49,283 bases of DNA, from positions 1-49,283 of the forward strand of contig NZ_VRUU01000031.1 in assembly GCF_008039875.1 (NCBI RefSeq). Reading direction: 5' to 3'. Of this stretch, positions 28,715-36,631 are shown one piece after another. The position numbers and the translations under genes are program-made. This stretch comes from Methylobacterium sp. WL119 (GTDB lineage Bacteria > Pseudomonadota > Alphaproteobacteria > Rhizobiales > Beijerinckiaceae). Numbering within the stretch: the first letter of the stretch is position 1; each line of letters begins with the position of its first letter. Below the pieces are notes generated by a model, which saw only the letters and a list, made by a program, of their open reading frames with translations, ran no database searches and had not been told where the DNA came from.

Positions 28715-29401
28715 TCACCGGATCCAGAGGATGTGGAAGGGTTCGCCGGCCGGGCTGTAGGCGGCGGCGTGCTCGGCCGGCGTGAGGGCCTTCGGGTCGC
28801 TGAACTGGCTGAGGCGGGCGGTCGCGTCCTTCCGGAGGATGGCGGCAAGGCCCGAATCCACCGTGGCGCGGTCGAGGTCGGCGAGCGCCGCGCGCAGGTC
28901 GCTGAGCCGAACGGCCTCGGCGCGGGCGCCGCCGGTGAGGTCGAGATAGGCGGCCTCGATGCGCGCGCGCAGCTGGCGCGGGCCGAGGGGCCTTCCCGCC
29001 TTCGGCGCGGCCTTTCGCGGGGCCGCCGCCCGGCGCTTCGGAGCCGCCTTGGTCTCGGGAGCGGGTTCGGGCGCAGTTTCCGGCGGGGAGCCGACCAGGT
29101 CCGCCAGCGTCTGCCCGGTCGCGGCGAGGTGGCGATCGATGCGCCCGAGCCAATCCCGAAGGACGCGTAGGTTCGGCGGCAGCGGCGCCTGCAGGTTCCG
29201 CCCGGCCCAGTGCCAGCCCCGATCCGTCACCGAGAGGACGAACGACCGGCCGGCCTTCTCGACGGCGATCAGGCCCGCGGCGGCCAGGGCCTCCCGATCC
29301 GGCTTTCTCACCGCCGGCACCAGCGTGCCTTGCGCGGCACGGCCGCAGCGCCCCAGGAGGCACCAGAGAACCAGGCTCTGCGTCGGCGTCGGCTCACTCA
29401 T
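28715..29401 (-). CDS. Putative winged-helix adaptor protein of the nuclease-ATPase operon
   Basis: The 228-residue protein has an N-terminal half (about 5-70, TQSLVLWCLLGRCG then KPDREALAAAGLIAVEKAG and LSVTDRGWHWA) that reads as a winged-helix domain. A highly basic Ala/Pro/Lys linker follows at about 108-140 and then a second alpha-helical, winged-helix-like region (LRARIEAAYLDLTGG to FHILWIR). I recognise no named family. Its start overlaps the nuclease stop by 4 bp (ATGA, 29398-29401), and its stop lies 7 bp before the ATPase start. That makes it translationally coupled and suggests a DNA-binding or bridging subunit. Confidence 0.7.
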   Translation of the reverse strand: MSEPTPTQSLVLWCLLGRCGRAAQGTLVPAVRKPDREALAAAGLIAVEKAGRSFVLSVTDRGWHWAGRNLQAPLPPNLRVLRDWLGRIDRHLAATGQTLADLVGSPPETAPEPAPETKAAPKRRAAAPRKAAPKAGRPLGPRQLRARIEAAYLDLTGGARAEAVRLSDLRAALADLDRATVDSGLAAILRKDATARLSQFSDPKALTPAEHAAAYSPAGEPFHILWIR

Positions 29402-29835
29402 CGAAACCCCTTCAGCGCTCGCGCGCGCCGCACGACGGCGCGGATCTTCTCGATCGCCAGGCCCGGATCGGCCTCCACCTGCGCGTTGGTGAGGCGCAGC
29501 ACGAGATAGCCGGCGACCAGGAGTTCGTAGTCCCGGTGGCGGTCGGCGTCGAAGGCCGCCGCGGCGCGGTGCTCGGGTCCGTCGAGCTCGACCACGACGC
29601 CGCCCGCCTCCCACAGCAGGTCGACCCGGGGCACGAACCGGCCGCCGCCGAGCAGCACGCGGGCGTTGCCCCCGAACAGGCCGGCAAGGTCGGCGTCCCG
29701 CGCCTCCTCCATCCGCCGCTCCACGGCACTGGCAGGGTGGGCGCGGGAGCGGGCCGGGATGAAGCGCACCGCGGCGGCGACCGGCTCGCGCAGAACCTCG
29801 TACGCACCGTAGAGAACCCGGTCGTAGGGCGGCAT
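29398..29835 (-). CDS. DUF559 (PD-(D/E)XK, Vsr-like) endonuclease domain, 3' part of the split gene
   Basis: If translated from its own ATG at 29835, this frame gives 145 residues with a nuclease core. RVDLLWEAGGVVVELDGPEH holds the candidate metal-binding Asp and Glu-x-Asp, followed by DADRHRDYELLVAGYLVLRL and LTNAQVEAD, the conserved C-terminal strand and helix of DUF559 proteins. These are related to very-short-patch-repair endonucleases. The stop overlaps the start of the adaptor gene (ATGA). It is the likely effector of the operon, provided the upstream half is not needed or is joined by a frameshift. Confidence 0.7.
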   Translation of the reverse strand: MPPYDRVLYGAYEVLREPVAAAVRFIPARSRAHPASAVERRMEEARDADLAGLFGGNARVLLGGGRFVPRVDLLWEAGGVVVELDGPEHRAAAAFDADRHRDYELLVAGYLVLRLTNAQVEADPGLAIEKIRAVVRRARALKGFR

Positions 29836-30416
29836 CGGGGGCGGGCCGCCGGCAGCGCGACGACCAAGGCGGCGCCGCAGGCGGCGCACCGCTCCAGCGC
29901 CTCGATCAGCGCGGCCGCGCGGACCGGGCTCGACGGATCGACCTCCGCGACGAGCGCGACGCCCGCCGGATAGATCGTCCGAAGCAGCTGGGCGAGCTCG
30001 AAACCCCGATCGAGATGCCGGAACCGCGGCCGGGCGCCGGCGCCCGCGCGCTTGGCCGCCGCCCTGAGCCAGGGGCGGGACACGCCCAGGTCGTCGGGCG
30101 CGGCATCGGCAGCCGCGTCGAGGCCGTGCCAGTCGGGCCACCGGGAAAGGGCGAGGTCGGCGAAGTCGTCGAGCAGGCGATCGAGCACGGCCTCGGCCGT
30201 CCGCGCCGCGTCGGCTTCGAGGAACAGCACGCCCCGCTCCGCCGCACCCGCCGCGTCGAGGGCGGCGCCGACGCCGTCGCGCCCGATGCCGACGAGGACG
30301 AGCCGCTCGCCCGCCCGCAGACCCTGGATCGTCCGCCCGAGCTCGCCGAGCGGCAACCGCCGGCGCGGCGCATCCCCGCATCCGGCGGCGTCGGCGCGAT
30401 CGGGGATCGTGCTCAC
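29398..30416 (-). pseudogene. Frameshifted two-domain gene: unknown N-terminal domain plus DUF559/Vsr-like nuclease
   Basis: Reading from the GTG at 30416 (AGG about 8 bp upstream), about 190 residues look like real protein: LGRTIQGLRAGERLVLVGIG, GVLFLEADAARTAEAVLDRL, YPAGVALVAEVDPSSP, then CGAALVVALPAARP. Immediately after this, the frame becomes Arg/Ser/Thr-rich noise to a stop at 29412. The adjacent frame takes over with the nuclease from about 29845. The switch lies at a run of five C (minus strand, just before the ATG at 29835); adding one C would fuse both halves into a protein of about 338 residues. This may be a real lesion, a phase-variable or programmed frameshift, or a sequencing error. 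Confidence 0.6.
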
Positions 30417-30662
30417 GTCCGAAGCCTCATGCCGACGCTTCCGCCCCCCGCGTTTCCGCAACCTTTCAACACGGATCGACGGCTCGGCGCTACCGGATCG
30501 TCACCGTGAGGTTGCGGACCGCCCGTGTCCCGATGTCGCGCGGCGGGTGCCTGCCGATCGGTGTCCGCATCCGCCGAGGCCGGTGCCTGCCCCTCTCCGG
30601 TCGGAACCGCGCCGTATCCGGTGCCCGAGCCCTCGCGCTTGATCGCGCGGGTCGGCGCGGCG

Positions 30663-32021
30663 ATGATCGCGGCCATGCCCGACATCGGTGATCCGCCCGC
30701 GACGCGAACGGCGCCGCTCGTCTCGACCCGGGCGGCGACGTCGATCGTGATCGCCGACATGGTCGGGGTCGGCGTCTTCACCAGCCTCGGCTTCCAGGTC
30801 ACGGACATCACGTCCGGCTTCACGCTGCTGCTGCTGTGGTTCGTCGGCGGCGTCGTCGCCCTGTGCGGGGCGTTCAGCTACGCCGAGCTGGCGGCGATGT
30901 TTCCCCGCTCCAGCGGCGAGTACAACTTCCTCACCCGCGCCTACGGCCCCGCCTTCGGCTTCATGGCCGGCTGGCTCTCGGCGACTGTCGGATTCGCCAC
31001 GCCGGTGGCGCTCGCGGCGATGGCGTTCGGCCAGTATGCGCAGGCGATCCTGCCGGGGACCCCGCCCTTGCCCCTCGGCCTCGCGGTCGTCTGGGGGGTG
31101 ACCGCCATCCGCCTGGTCGGGGGCCGCCACGGCGATGCGATCCAGGTCGGCTTCACGCTGCTGAAGCTCGCGCTGATCGTGCTCTTCATCGTCGCGGGCT
31201 TCGCCGGCGGCGGGGGCGGGTCGACCGACTTCGCGCCGAGCGCCGCCGACCCGGGCCAGATCTTCAGCGCGAGCTTCGCGGTGAGCCTCGTCTTCGTGAT
31301 GTACGCCTACACGGGCTGGAACGCGGCGACCTACATCGTCGGGGACCTGGCCGATCCGCCGCGCAGCCTGCCGCGGGCGCTGTTCGTCGGGACGGGCGTC
31401 GTGCTCGTGCTCTACGTCGCGCTGAACGCGGTGTTCCTCTACACGACGCCGACCGCGGAGCTCGCCGGGCAGATCGAGGTCGCCCTGATCAGCGGGCGCC
31501 ACGTGTTCGGCGAGGCGGGTGGGCGGCTCGTCGGCATCCTGATCTGCCTCGGCCTGATCCCGACGATCAGCGCCATGATGTGGATCGGGCCGAGCGTCAC
31601 CGTGGCGATGGGCGAGGACGCGCCCTTGCTGCGCATGTTCGCGCGGCGCGCCCGCACCGGCGTGCCCGTGGCCGCGACCCTGCTGCAGGCCGTCGTCGCG
31701 AGCCTGCTGCTCCTCACCCGCAGCTTCGAGGCGGTGCTGGAATTCATCCAGTTCAGCCTGATCCTGTGCTCGTTCCTCACCGTCCTCGGCGTGATCAGGC
31801 TGCGCATCACCCGGCCCGACCTGCCGCGGCCGGTCCGCGCCTGGGGCTATCCGGTCACGCCGCTGATCTTCCTCGGCGTCACGCTGTTCATGCTGGTCCA
31901 CCTGGTCGCCTCGCGACCGCTCCAGTCGCTCGCGGGCTTCCTCCTGATGCTGGCCGGCCTGCTGCTCTTCGTCGTCGCGGACGGGCTGGCCCGGCGCAGG
32001 GACCGGACGCCGATGCGATGA
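30663..32021 (+). CDS. APC-superfamily amino acid/polyamine permease
   Basis: The 452-residue protein has about 12 membrane helices and the APC fold start, VIADMVGVGVFTSLGFQ, in the first helix. Next come the helix 2-3 region FSYAELAAMFPRSSGEYNFL and the helix 6 segment VMYAYTGWNAATYIVGDLADP. These are typical of amino acid permeases. The substrate is unknown. The start may be the ATG at 30663 or 30675, since an open frame continues upstream without similarity. It is divergent from the nuclease operon across 246 bp and convergent with the methyltransferase gene. Confidence 0.85.
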   Translation: MIAAMPDIGDPPATRTAPLVSTRAATSIVIADMVGVGVFTSLGFQVTDITSGFTLLLLWFVGGVVALCGAFSYAELAAMFPRSSGEYNFLTRAYGPAFGFMAGWLSATVGFATPVALAAMAFGQYAQAILPGTPPLPLGLAVVWGVTAIRLVGGRHGDAIQVGFTLLKLALIVLFIVAGFAGGGGGSTDFAPSAADPGQIFSASFAVSLVFVMYAYTGWNAATYIVGDLADPPRSLPRALFVGTGVVLVLYVALNAVFLYTTPTAELAGQIEVALISGRHVFGEAGGRLVGILICLGLIPTISAMMWIGPSVTVAMGEDAPLLRMFARRARTGVPVAATLLQAVVASLLLLTRSFEAVLEFIQFSLILCSFLTVLGVIRLRITRPDLPRPVRAWGYPVTPLIFLGVTLFMLVHLVASRPLQSLAGFLLMLAGLLLFVVADGLARRRDRTPMR

Positions 32022-32099
32022 GGCCGCTCGATCCCGAAGCCGATGCGTGCGACGCGAGGCCGGCCGAGACCGCTGGCGCGCACCGTTCCCGAAGCGCGA

Positions 32100-32852
32100 T
32101 CACGGCGTCGAGGCGGCGCCCGGCTTGGTCGCGCGCAGCACGTCGAGCCGGTACTCGGCGGTTCGCGACTGCGCCAGCACCCGCGCGAAGCCCTTCGCGC
32201 CGGCGATGAAGCCTTCGGCCGCGTCGTCGCCGGAAAGCGGGTAGTGGGTGACGCCGAGCCAGTGCACCAGCACGATGTCGGCCTCGGGCAGCACCGCGTT
32301 CTCCACCCGTGCGACGAGACGCGCGAGATCGGCCCGGTCGAGGTAGTAGGCCACCTCCGAGATCACGATCAGGTCGAACCGCCCGTCGGGCCATTGCCCC
32401 GGAACGGCGGCGAGCTGGAAGCGCGCATTCGCGCAATCGGCGCAGCGGGCGCGGGCCGCCTCGATCACGGAGGGAACCACGTCGAGCCCGACCACGGCAT
32501 CGCAGCGCTGACAGAGCTGGTGCGTGAACACCCCGATCGAGCAGCCGACATCGAGGGCGGACGCGTAGCGGTGCCGGGGCAGGGCGGCGAGCGTCGCCTG
32601 GTACTTGGCACGCTCGTAGGCGCTCGAGGCGAACTGCCAGGGATCGGCCTCGGTGGCGTACATGCCCTTGAAGTAGTCGGTGTCGAGGGACTTCGCGCGC
32701 CGGCCCGTCTCCGTCACAGCCGGCCCTCCCGCCTCGCTCTCCGCACCCGCGGCGGCCGTCATCCCGAGCAGCGTGCCGGCGACGACGCCGCCCCCGGATC
32801 GCAGCAGGCTCCGGCGTGACGGTCGCTTGCAGTCGCGCACGATGAACCTCAC
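32100..32852 (-). CDS. NodS-like SAM-dependent methyltransferase with a Tat-like N-terminal leader
   Basis: From the GTG at 32852 the protein has 250 residues. The core from about 56 (SLDTDYFKGMYATEADPWQF, then SAYERAKYQATLAALP and motif I ALDVGCSIGVFTHQL at 99-113) is the NodS/NodS-like family, which N-methylates sugars or related amines. The first 40 residues read as a twin-arginine signal: SRRSLL (R13, R14), then a Gly/Ala-rich hydrophobic stretch ending AAAGAESEA. Export of a SAM-dependent enzyme would be odd, because SAM is cytoplasmic. An internal ATG at 32762 (residue 31) would give a leaderless 220-residue enzyme. Which start is used is unresolved. Confidence 0.75.
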   Translation of the reverse strand: MRFIVRDCKRPSRRSLLRSGGGVVAGTLLGMTAAAGAESEAGGPAVTETGRRAKSLDTDYFKGMYATEADPWQFASSAYERAKYQATLAALPRHRYASALDVGCSIGVFTHQLCQRCDAVVGLDVVPSVIEAARARCADCANARFQLAAVPGQWPDGRFDLIVISEVAYYLDRADLARLVARVENAVLPEADIVLVHWLGVTHYPLSGDDAAEGFIAGAKGFARVLAQSRTAEYRLDVLRATKPGAASTP

Positions 32853-33035
32853 CCCGTCCGTAGGCCTGTGATGAGCGCAACCGCATCCGCCCGGGACAGT
32901 TCCGCCGGAGCCAGCCAGCGTCAGGACGGCCCGATCGACAGTTCATGCCCGATCGACGGCCTGTGCCGGGAGCGTGAACGAGGAACATCGACGCGGCGCA
33001 TCCCGTTGAGACAGCCGTATTATGGGAGAAAACGC

Positions 33036-33269
33036 ATGGTCGACGTCGGGCAGATCAAGGAACACGCCGAGGTCGTCGGCTCGGACGGAGCCCACGTCGG
33101 CACGGTCGATCACGTCGACAAGGGCGAGATTAAGCTGACGAAGAAGGACGCGGCCGCCGGGGGCCTGCACCACTATATCCCGGTCGACTTCGTCCAGGCG
33201 GTCGAGGGCGACACCGTCCGCCTCGACCGGCCGGCCGAGGAGGTCAAGCGCGAGTGGTCGACGTCCTGA
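33036..33269 (+). CDS. DUF2171 family small protein
   Basis: The 77-residue acidic protein starts MVDVGQIKEHAEVVGSDGAH and continues VGTVDHVDKGEIKLTKKD, the PRC-barrel-like DUF2171 pattern seen widely in alphaproteobacteria. GLHHYIPVDFV and an amphipathic end follow. The role is unknown; many are stress-associated. GGGAGAAA lies just before the ATG at 33036. A hairpin about 90 bp downstream may end the transcript. Confidence 0.87.
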   Translation: MVDVGQIKEHAEVVGSDGAHVGTVDHVDKGEIKLTKKDAAAGGLHHYIPVDFVQAVEGDTVRLDRPAEEVKREWSTS

Positions 33270-33358
33270 CCCCATGGGATCCGCGGCGCCGGGGCGTCGC
33301 GTTCCGTCCCCGCACAGGCCCGAACGCGGTATCCACGGCGTTCGGCGCAACGGGCGAC

Positions 33359-33386
33359 GAGCCCCCGGCCAACGGCTGCCGGGCTC
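33359..33386 (+). terminator. Imperfect stem-loop downstream of the DUF2171 gene
   Basis: An inverted repeat with a two-base bulge (GAGCCC...CCGGC against GCCGGGCTC) surrounds an eight-base loop. It lies about 90 bp after the DUF2171 stop and ahead of the next small gene. There is no U-tract, so the call is tentative. Confidence 0.35.
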
Positions 33387-33439
33387 CGTCATCGTCTCCG
33401 ATGAGCGACCGGGAATGGCATCAACCGTGTTGAGCCGCG

Positions 33440-33643
33440 ATGTCCGATGACGATGCCGAGGCGTTTCTGCGCGAAGTCCGCGCGGCGCTCGCCACCGCTC
33501 GCCCCGAGGAACCGTCCCTCGACAGCCTGCAGCGCCTGATGACCTGGCTGCAGACCACCGAGATGGAGGAAGCCCCGCCCGAGGCCGGCCGCGACGGCAC
33601 GGAGGACGGCGAAGGCGCCGCCCCCGAAGTCTCGGAGCCGTGA
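33440..33643 (+). CDS. Small acidic hypothetical protein
   Basis: The 67-residue protein is strongly acidic. It has an N-terminal helix (DDDAEAFLREVRAALATARP), a second helix (LDSLQRLMTWLQTTEME) and a disordered Glu/Gly/Pro tail. I recognise no family. Amphipathic helix content favours it over the overlapping antisense open frames. About 280 bp of featureless sequence follows before the PsiF gene. Confidence 0.5.
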   Translation: MSDDDAEAFLREVRAALATARPEEPSLDSLQRLMTWLQTTEMEEAPPEAGRDGTEDGEGAAPEVSEP

Positions 33644-33927
33644 CAGACGATCGGGACGGAAGGGCCGGGGGAGCGTCGCGCCAGGCCCGGGGAGGCGACC
33701 CTGCCCGAGAGGGCAGGCAGGGCCGCCGCAGCGGATCGGGCAGATCTGCTGGCTGCCGAGGCAGTGAAGGCATGGTGCGGCAGACAGGTTGCCGAAGAAT
33801 GACCGAACGGCGTTCGAATCGGACCGGAGTCGCAGAACCCGCGCAAACGCGTCGATCAACGATCCGTGTGGGGCGGAACGCCGGGCCGGGCGGATCCGTT
33901 TCAGCCGCCTCACGGGAGCCTACCATC

Positions 33928-34203
33928 ATGAAGCTCGGTCTCGCCGCCTCGCTGGTCGCCAGCAGCCTTCTCCTCGTCGCCCCCGCACGTGCGCAGGGCA
34001 CGGCGAACGCGCCCGGCGCGGTGCCGGGGTCGGCGGCCACCGCACCGGCGGCCAATCCCACCGCACCGGGGAGCAAGCCCGCGGCGCCGAAGGCGGATCG
34101 CACCGCGCGATCGAAGGAATGCTCGATGCAGGCCGACAAGCAGGGCCTGCACGGCAAGGCGCGCAAGGCCTTCCGGAATTCGTGCAAGCACGGCCGATCC
34201 TGA
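33928..34203 (+). CDS. Exported PsiF-repeat protein
   Basis: The 91-residue protein has a signal peptide ([20 protein letters not shown], cleavage after ARA near 22), an Ala/Pro-rich spacer (25-60) and one C-terminal PsiF repeat. The repeat, [19 protein letters not shown] then NSCK, has two Cys that probably pair. PsiF repeats occur in phosphate-starvation-inducible periplasmic proteins of E. coli; the biochemical role is unknown. GGGAGCC stands about 9 bp ahead of the ATG at 33928. Confidence 0.85.
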   Translation: MKLGLAASLVASSLLLVAPARAQGTANAPGAVPGSAATAPAANPTAPGSKPAAPKADRTARSKECSMQADKQGLHGKARKAFRNSCKHGRS

Positions 34204-34288
34204 TCCGGTCGTCCGGCGCGCCGCCTTGATCCCGCTCTCGCCGACCGTGCGTCCGCGACGTCGGCCCATCGGTGATGAGGTCGGCCGG

Positions 34289-34690
34289 ATGCGGCTGTCC
34301 CTCCTCGGTGCCTGCATCCTGCTCGCCCTCGGCAGCTGCCAGGATCCGAAGCCCGGCCCCGCCGGCCCGGCCGGGCCGAAGGGCGACACCGGCCCGCCCG
34401 GCCCCCGAGGGGACGCGGGCCTCACCGGCGCGACCGGGCAGCGCGGCGCGACCGGCGACAGGGGCGAGCGCGGCGAGCCCGGTCCCGTCGGCCCCGCCCT
34501 CGACGGCCTGGTGCGGCAGGACGTGCTCTGCCGGCGCGACGAGATCCTGATCGGCGCCTATTGCCAAGGCTACGCGGTGCTTCCCTCGGTCACGATCACC
34601 GACGGCATCGCCACCGTCGGATGCATGGACCTGCAGTCCAAGCCCGCCGAGAACGCCCGACCGGTCGCGACCCGCCTGAAGAAGCCATGA
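34289..34690 (+). CDS. Collagen-like (Gly-X-Y repeat) lipoprotein
   Basis: The 133-residue protein has a short lipoprotein signal ([13 protein letters not shown], lipobox Cys17). About 16 uninterrupted Gly-X-Y triplets run from residue 23 to 70, Pro-rich at first and then with charged triplets (GDR, GER, GEP). A C-terminal domain with three Cys follows ([19 protein letters not shown] and later GCMDL). Bacterial collagen-like repeats form triple helices on cell surfaces and can mediate adhesion. Here the trimer would be lipid-anchored, probably to the outer membrane. The stop overlaps the next start (ATGA). Confidence 0.85.
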   Translation: MRLSLLGACILLALGSCQDPKPGPAGPAGPKGDTGPPGPRGDAGLTGATGQRGATGDRGERGEPGPVGPALDGLVRQDVLCRRDEILIGAYCQGYAVLPSVTITDGIATVGCMDLQSKPAENARPVATRLKKP

Positions 34691-34854
34691 GCGACCTCCA
34701 GTTCTGGCTCTTCCTCGCGGTCGCCATCCCCATCCTGCTCCTGCCGGCCGGGATCGCGGCCTGGAAGGGGCGCAATCTCTGGCCCGTCATCGCCCTGAGC
34801 CTCGTGTTCTGGCCGGGCACGCTGGGTTTGGCCCTGCGGACCAGGCGGCGGTGA
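34687..34854 (+). CDS. Small membrane protein coupled to the collagen-like gene
   Basis: The 55-residue protein has two hydrophobic helices ([20 protein letters not shown] and [19 protein letters not shown]) and a basic tail RTRRR. The start overlaps the stop of the collagen-like lipoprotein gene by 4 bp, so both are translated from one message. No family is recognised. It may be a membrane partner of the lipoprotein. Confidence 0.65.
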   Translation: MSDLQFWLFLAVAIPILLLPAGIAAWKGRNLWPVIALSLVFWPGTLGLALRTRRR

Positions 34855-35527
34855 CGGCGCTGACCGGTACTGCCGTGCATGCCCCCGGCATCGAGCGGAC
34901 GACGCCCTTGCGCACCATGCGCCGCGATGGTCCGCGGCGCCCTACCGGATGATTTGCCCGCCGGCCGATGCGGACGATGCTGGCGGACCCTGGATCACCG
35001 AGCCGCGGTCGCGCTCGCGGATGAAGCCGGCGACCGACTCCAATTGCAGCGGCACCAAGAGGCGCTCGATGTGCGGGTCGTGCGCGAGCGCCTGCGTCGT
35101 CGCCCGCACGTTGGCGTAAGGGTTGCCCTCGGCGCGCTCCAGGAAGAAGGCGTCCGTCGATCGATAACGGCATCGAGCGCACGCATCCGTTCGCAAGACG
35201 GCGAGGGTTCGGTGCCGCTCCCGATGTCGCCGATGATGTCGCGGGATCGGACGAAGGGCAGAAGGTCAGGAGCCTTTCGAAGAGTAGAATATAGTTCGCC
35301 AGCAGCCCCAGATCGGAGATCGTCTTTCTGGCTCGCCGTCTGCATTAAAAATTCCCTCTCGTTGACTTCGGGCGAGGACGGTCGGATTTTTCGCAACCCT
35401 TCCCGGTCCCGTCCGACAGGCGTCGGACGCGCGTCCTCGCTCGGGTCGACCGCTTCGGGCGGCTGCACGCGCCATCGCAGCGCACGGCACCCCGGCCTTC
35501 GAACGCCCGAGCGATCAGGAGAGTCCC
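34855..35527. other. 673-bp stretch without an intact gene; probably decayed
   Basis: No intact gene is convincing here. On the minus strand, sense-like fragments lie in different frames (about 35345 down to 35165, then 34942-35196). The part around 35240-35360 is AT-richer than its surroundings. This is best read as decayed coding sequence plus the promoter of the monooxygenase operon starting at 35528. Confidence 0.45.
34942..35196 (-). pseudogene. Possible C-terminal fragment of a beta-carbonic anhydrase-like protein
   Basis: The 84-codon frame includes NPYANVRATTQALAHDPHIE, then LLVPLQLESVAGFIRERDRG and SVIQG. This spacing (NVR...L...P.I..L......V.G.I.....G.V) resembles the C-terminal helix and strand of beta-class carbonic anhydrases. 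None of the zinc-binding motifs of the core (Cys-x-Asp-x-Arg, His-x-x-Cys) is present upstream, so it would be a non-functional remnant. The resemblance is judged by eye and is weak. Confidence 0.3.
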
Positions 35528-36631
35528 ATGAGCCATCTCCCGCCCGATGCCGTCGAGTTCATCGGCTTCGCGGCTCCTCGCCTGACCTCCGAGATCCATC
35601 CGGCGGAGGGTCCGGCGATCGACCGGGACTACCTCGACCGCCTCGCTCAGGCGCACGAGGCCGGCGGCTTCGACCGCATCCTCGTTGCCGCCTACTCGAC
35701 GGCGCCGGACGCCCTGCTGATCGCGTCCCGGATCGCGGCGGTGACGCGACGGATCGGGCTGATGATCGCCCATCGCACCGGCTTCACCGCGCCGACGGTG
35801 GCCGCCCGGCAATTCGCGACGCTCGACCAGCTCACCGGCGGCCGCATCGCCATCCACGCGATCAGCGGCGGCGACGATCGGGACCTGGCACGCGACGGCG
35901 ATCACCTGAGCAAGGACGAGCGCTACGCCAGGACGCGGGAATTCCTCGACGTCGCGCGCCTGTCCTGGACCGCGGAAACGCCGTTCGACTATGCCGGCAG
36001 CTTCTACCAGGTCGAGCAGGGGTTCTCGGAGGTGAAGCCGGTGCGGGCCGACGGCATCCCGGTGTTCTTCGGCGGCGCCTCGCCGGCGGCGCTCGACGTG
36101 GCCGGGCGCCATGCCGACACCTACGCCCTCTGGGGCGAGACGCTGGATCAGGTCCGCGACCTCATCGCCCGCGTCCGCGCCGCGGCGGCCCCCTACGGCC
36201 GGAATCCGCGCTTCAGCCTGTCGTTCCGGCCGATCCTCGCCGACACGGAGGCGGCGGCCTGGACGCGGGCCGAGGCGATCCTCGCCAGGACCAAGGCTTT
36301 GCGCGCGGCCAGGGGCCTCGGCCCCGCGGCGACCCCGCAGAACGAGGGCGCGCGAAGGCTCCTCGCGGCGGCCGCGAGCGGCACCCGCCTGGACAAGCGC
36401 CTCTACACGGCGATCGCCGCCGAGACCGGCGCGGCCGGCAATTCCACCGCGCTCGTCGGCACGCCCGATCAGGTCGCCGAGGCGCTGCTCGACTATCACG
36501 ACCTCGGCGTGCGCACCTTCCTGATCCGCGGCTTCGATCCGCTGGAGGATGCGATCGGCTACGGTCGCGACCTGCTGCCGGCCTTCCGCGCGCAGCTCGC
36601 CAACCGCTCCGCCACCGCGGACGCCGCCTGA
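35528..36631 (+). CDS. LLM-class FMNH2-dependent monooxygenase, SsuD-like
   Basis: The 367-residue protein matches alkanesulfonate monooxygenases, which cleave a sulfonate to aldehyde and sulfite with reduced FMN and O2. Marks are FDRILVAAYSTAPDALLIA, RIGLMIAHRTGFTAPTVAARQ, FATLDQLTGGRIAIHAISGG and SKDERYARTREFL, and the end is VGTPDQVAEALLDYHDLG. The ATG at 35528 follows AGGAGAG. It starts a cluster of one binding-protein gene, one cupin gene and two further luciferase-like enzymes; the next start overlaps its stop by one base (TGATG). Substrate identity is inferred. Confidence 0.87.
   Translation: MSHLPPDAVEFIGFAAPRLTSEIHPAEGPAIDRDYLDRLAQAHEAGGFDRILVAAYSTAPDALLIASRIAAVTRRIGLMIAHRTGFTAPTVAARQFATLDQLTGGRIAIHAISGGDDRDLARDGDHLSKDERYARTREFLDVARLSWTAETPFDYAGSFYQVEQGFSEVKPVRADGIPVFFGGASPAALDVAGRHADTYALWGETLDQVRDLIARVRAAAAPYGRNPRFSLSFRPILADTEAAAWTRAEAILARTKALRAARGLGPAATPQNEGARRLLAAAASGTRLDKRLYTAIAAETGAAGNSTALVGTPDQVAEALLDYHDLGVRTFLIRGFDPLEDAIGYGRDLLPAFRAQLANRSATADAA

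Noticed and set aside
26314..28785. An 823-codon open frame antisense to the dual ATPase gene
   Set aside because: The sense strand has clear Walker and HerA motifs, while the antisense product is low-complexity Arg/His/Ala/Gly with no recognisable fold.
33389..33913. A 174-codon minus-strand frame over the small acidic gene and the following spacer
   Set aside because: It has no domain or ribosome binding site and is Arg/Gly/Leu-rich in the way of shadow frames; the plus-strand 67-residue frame is more protein-like.
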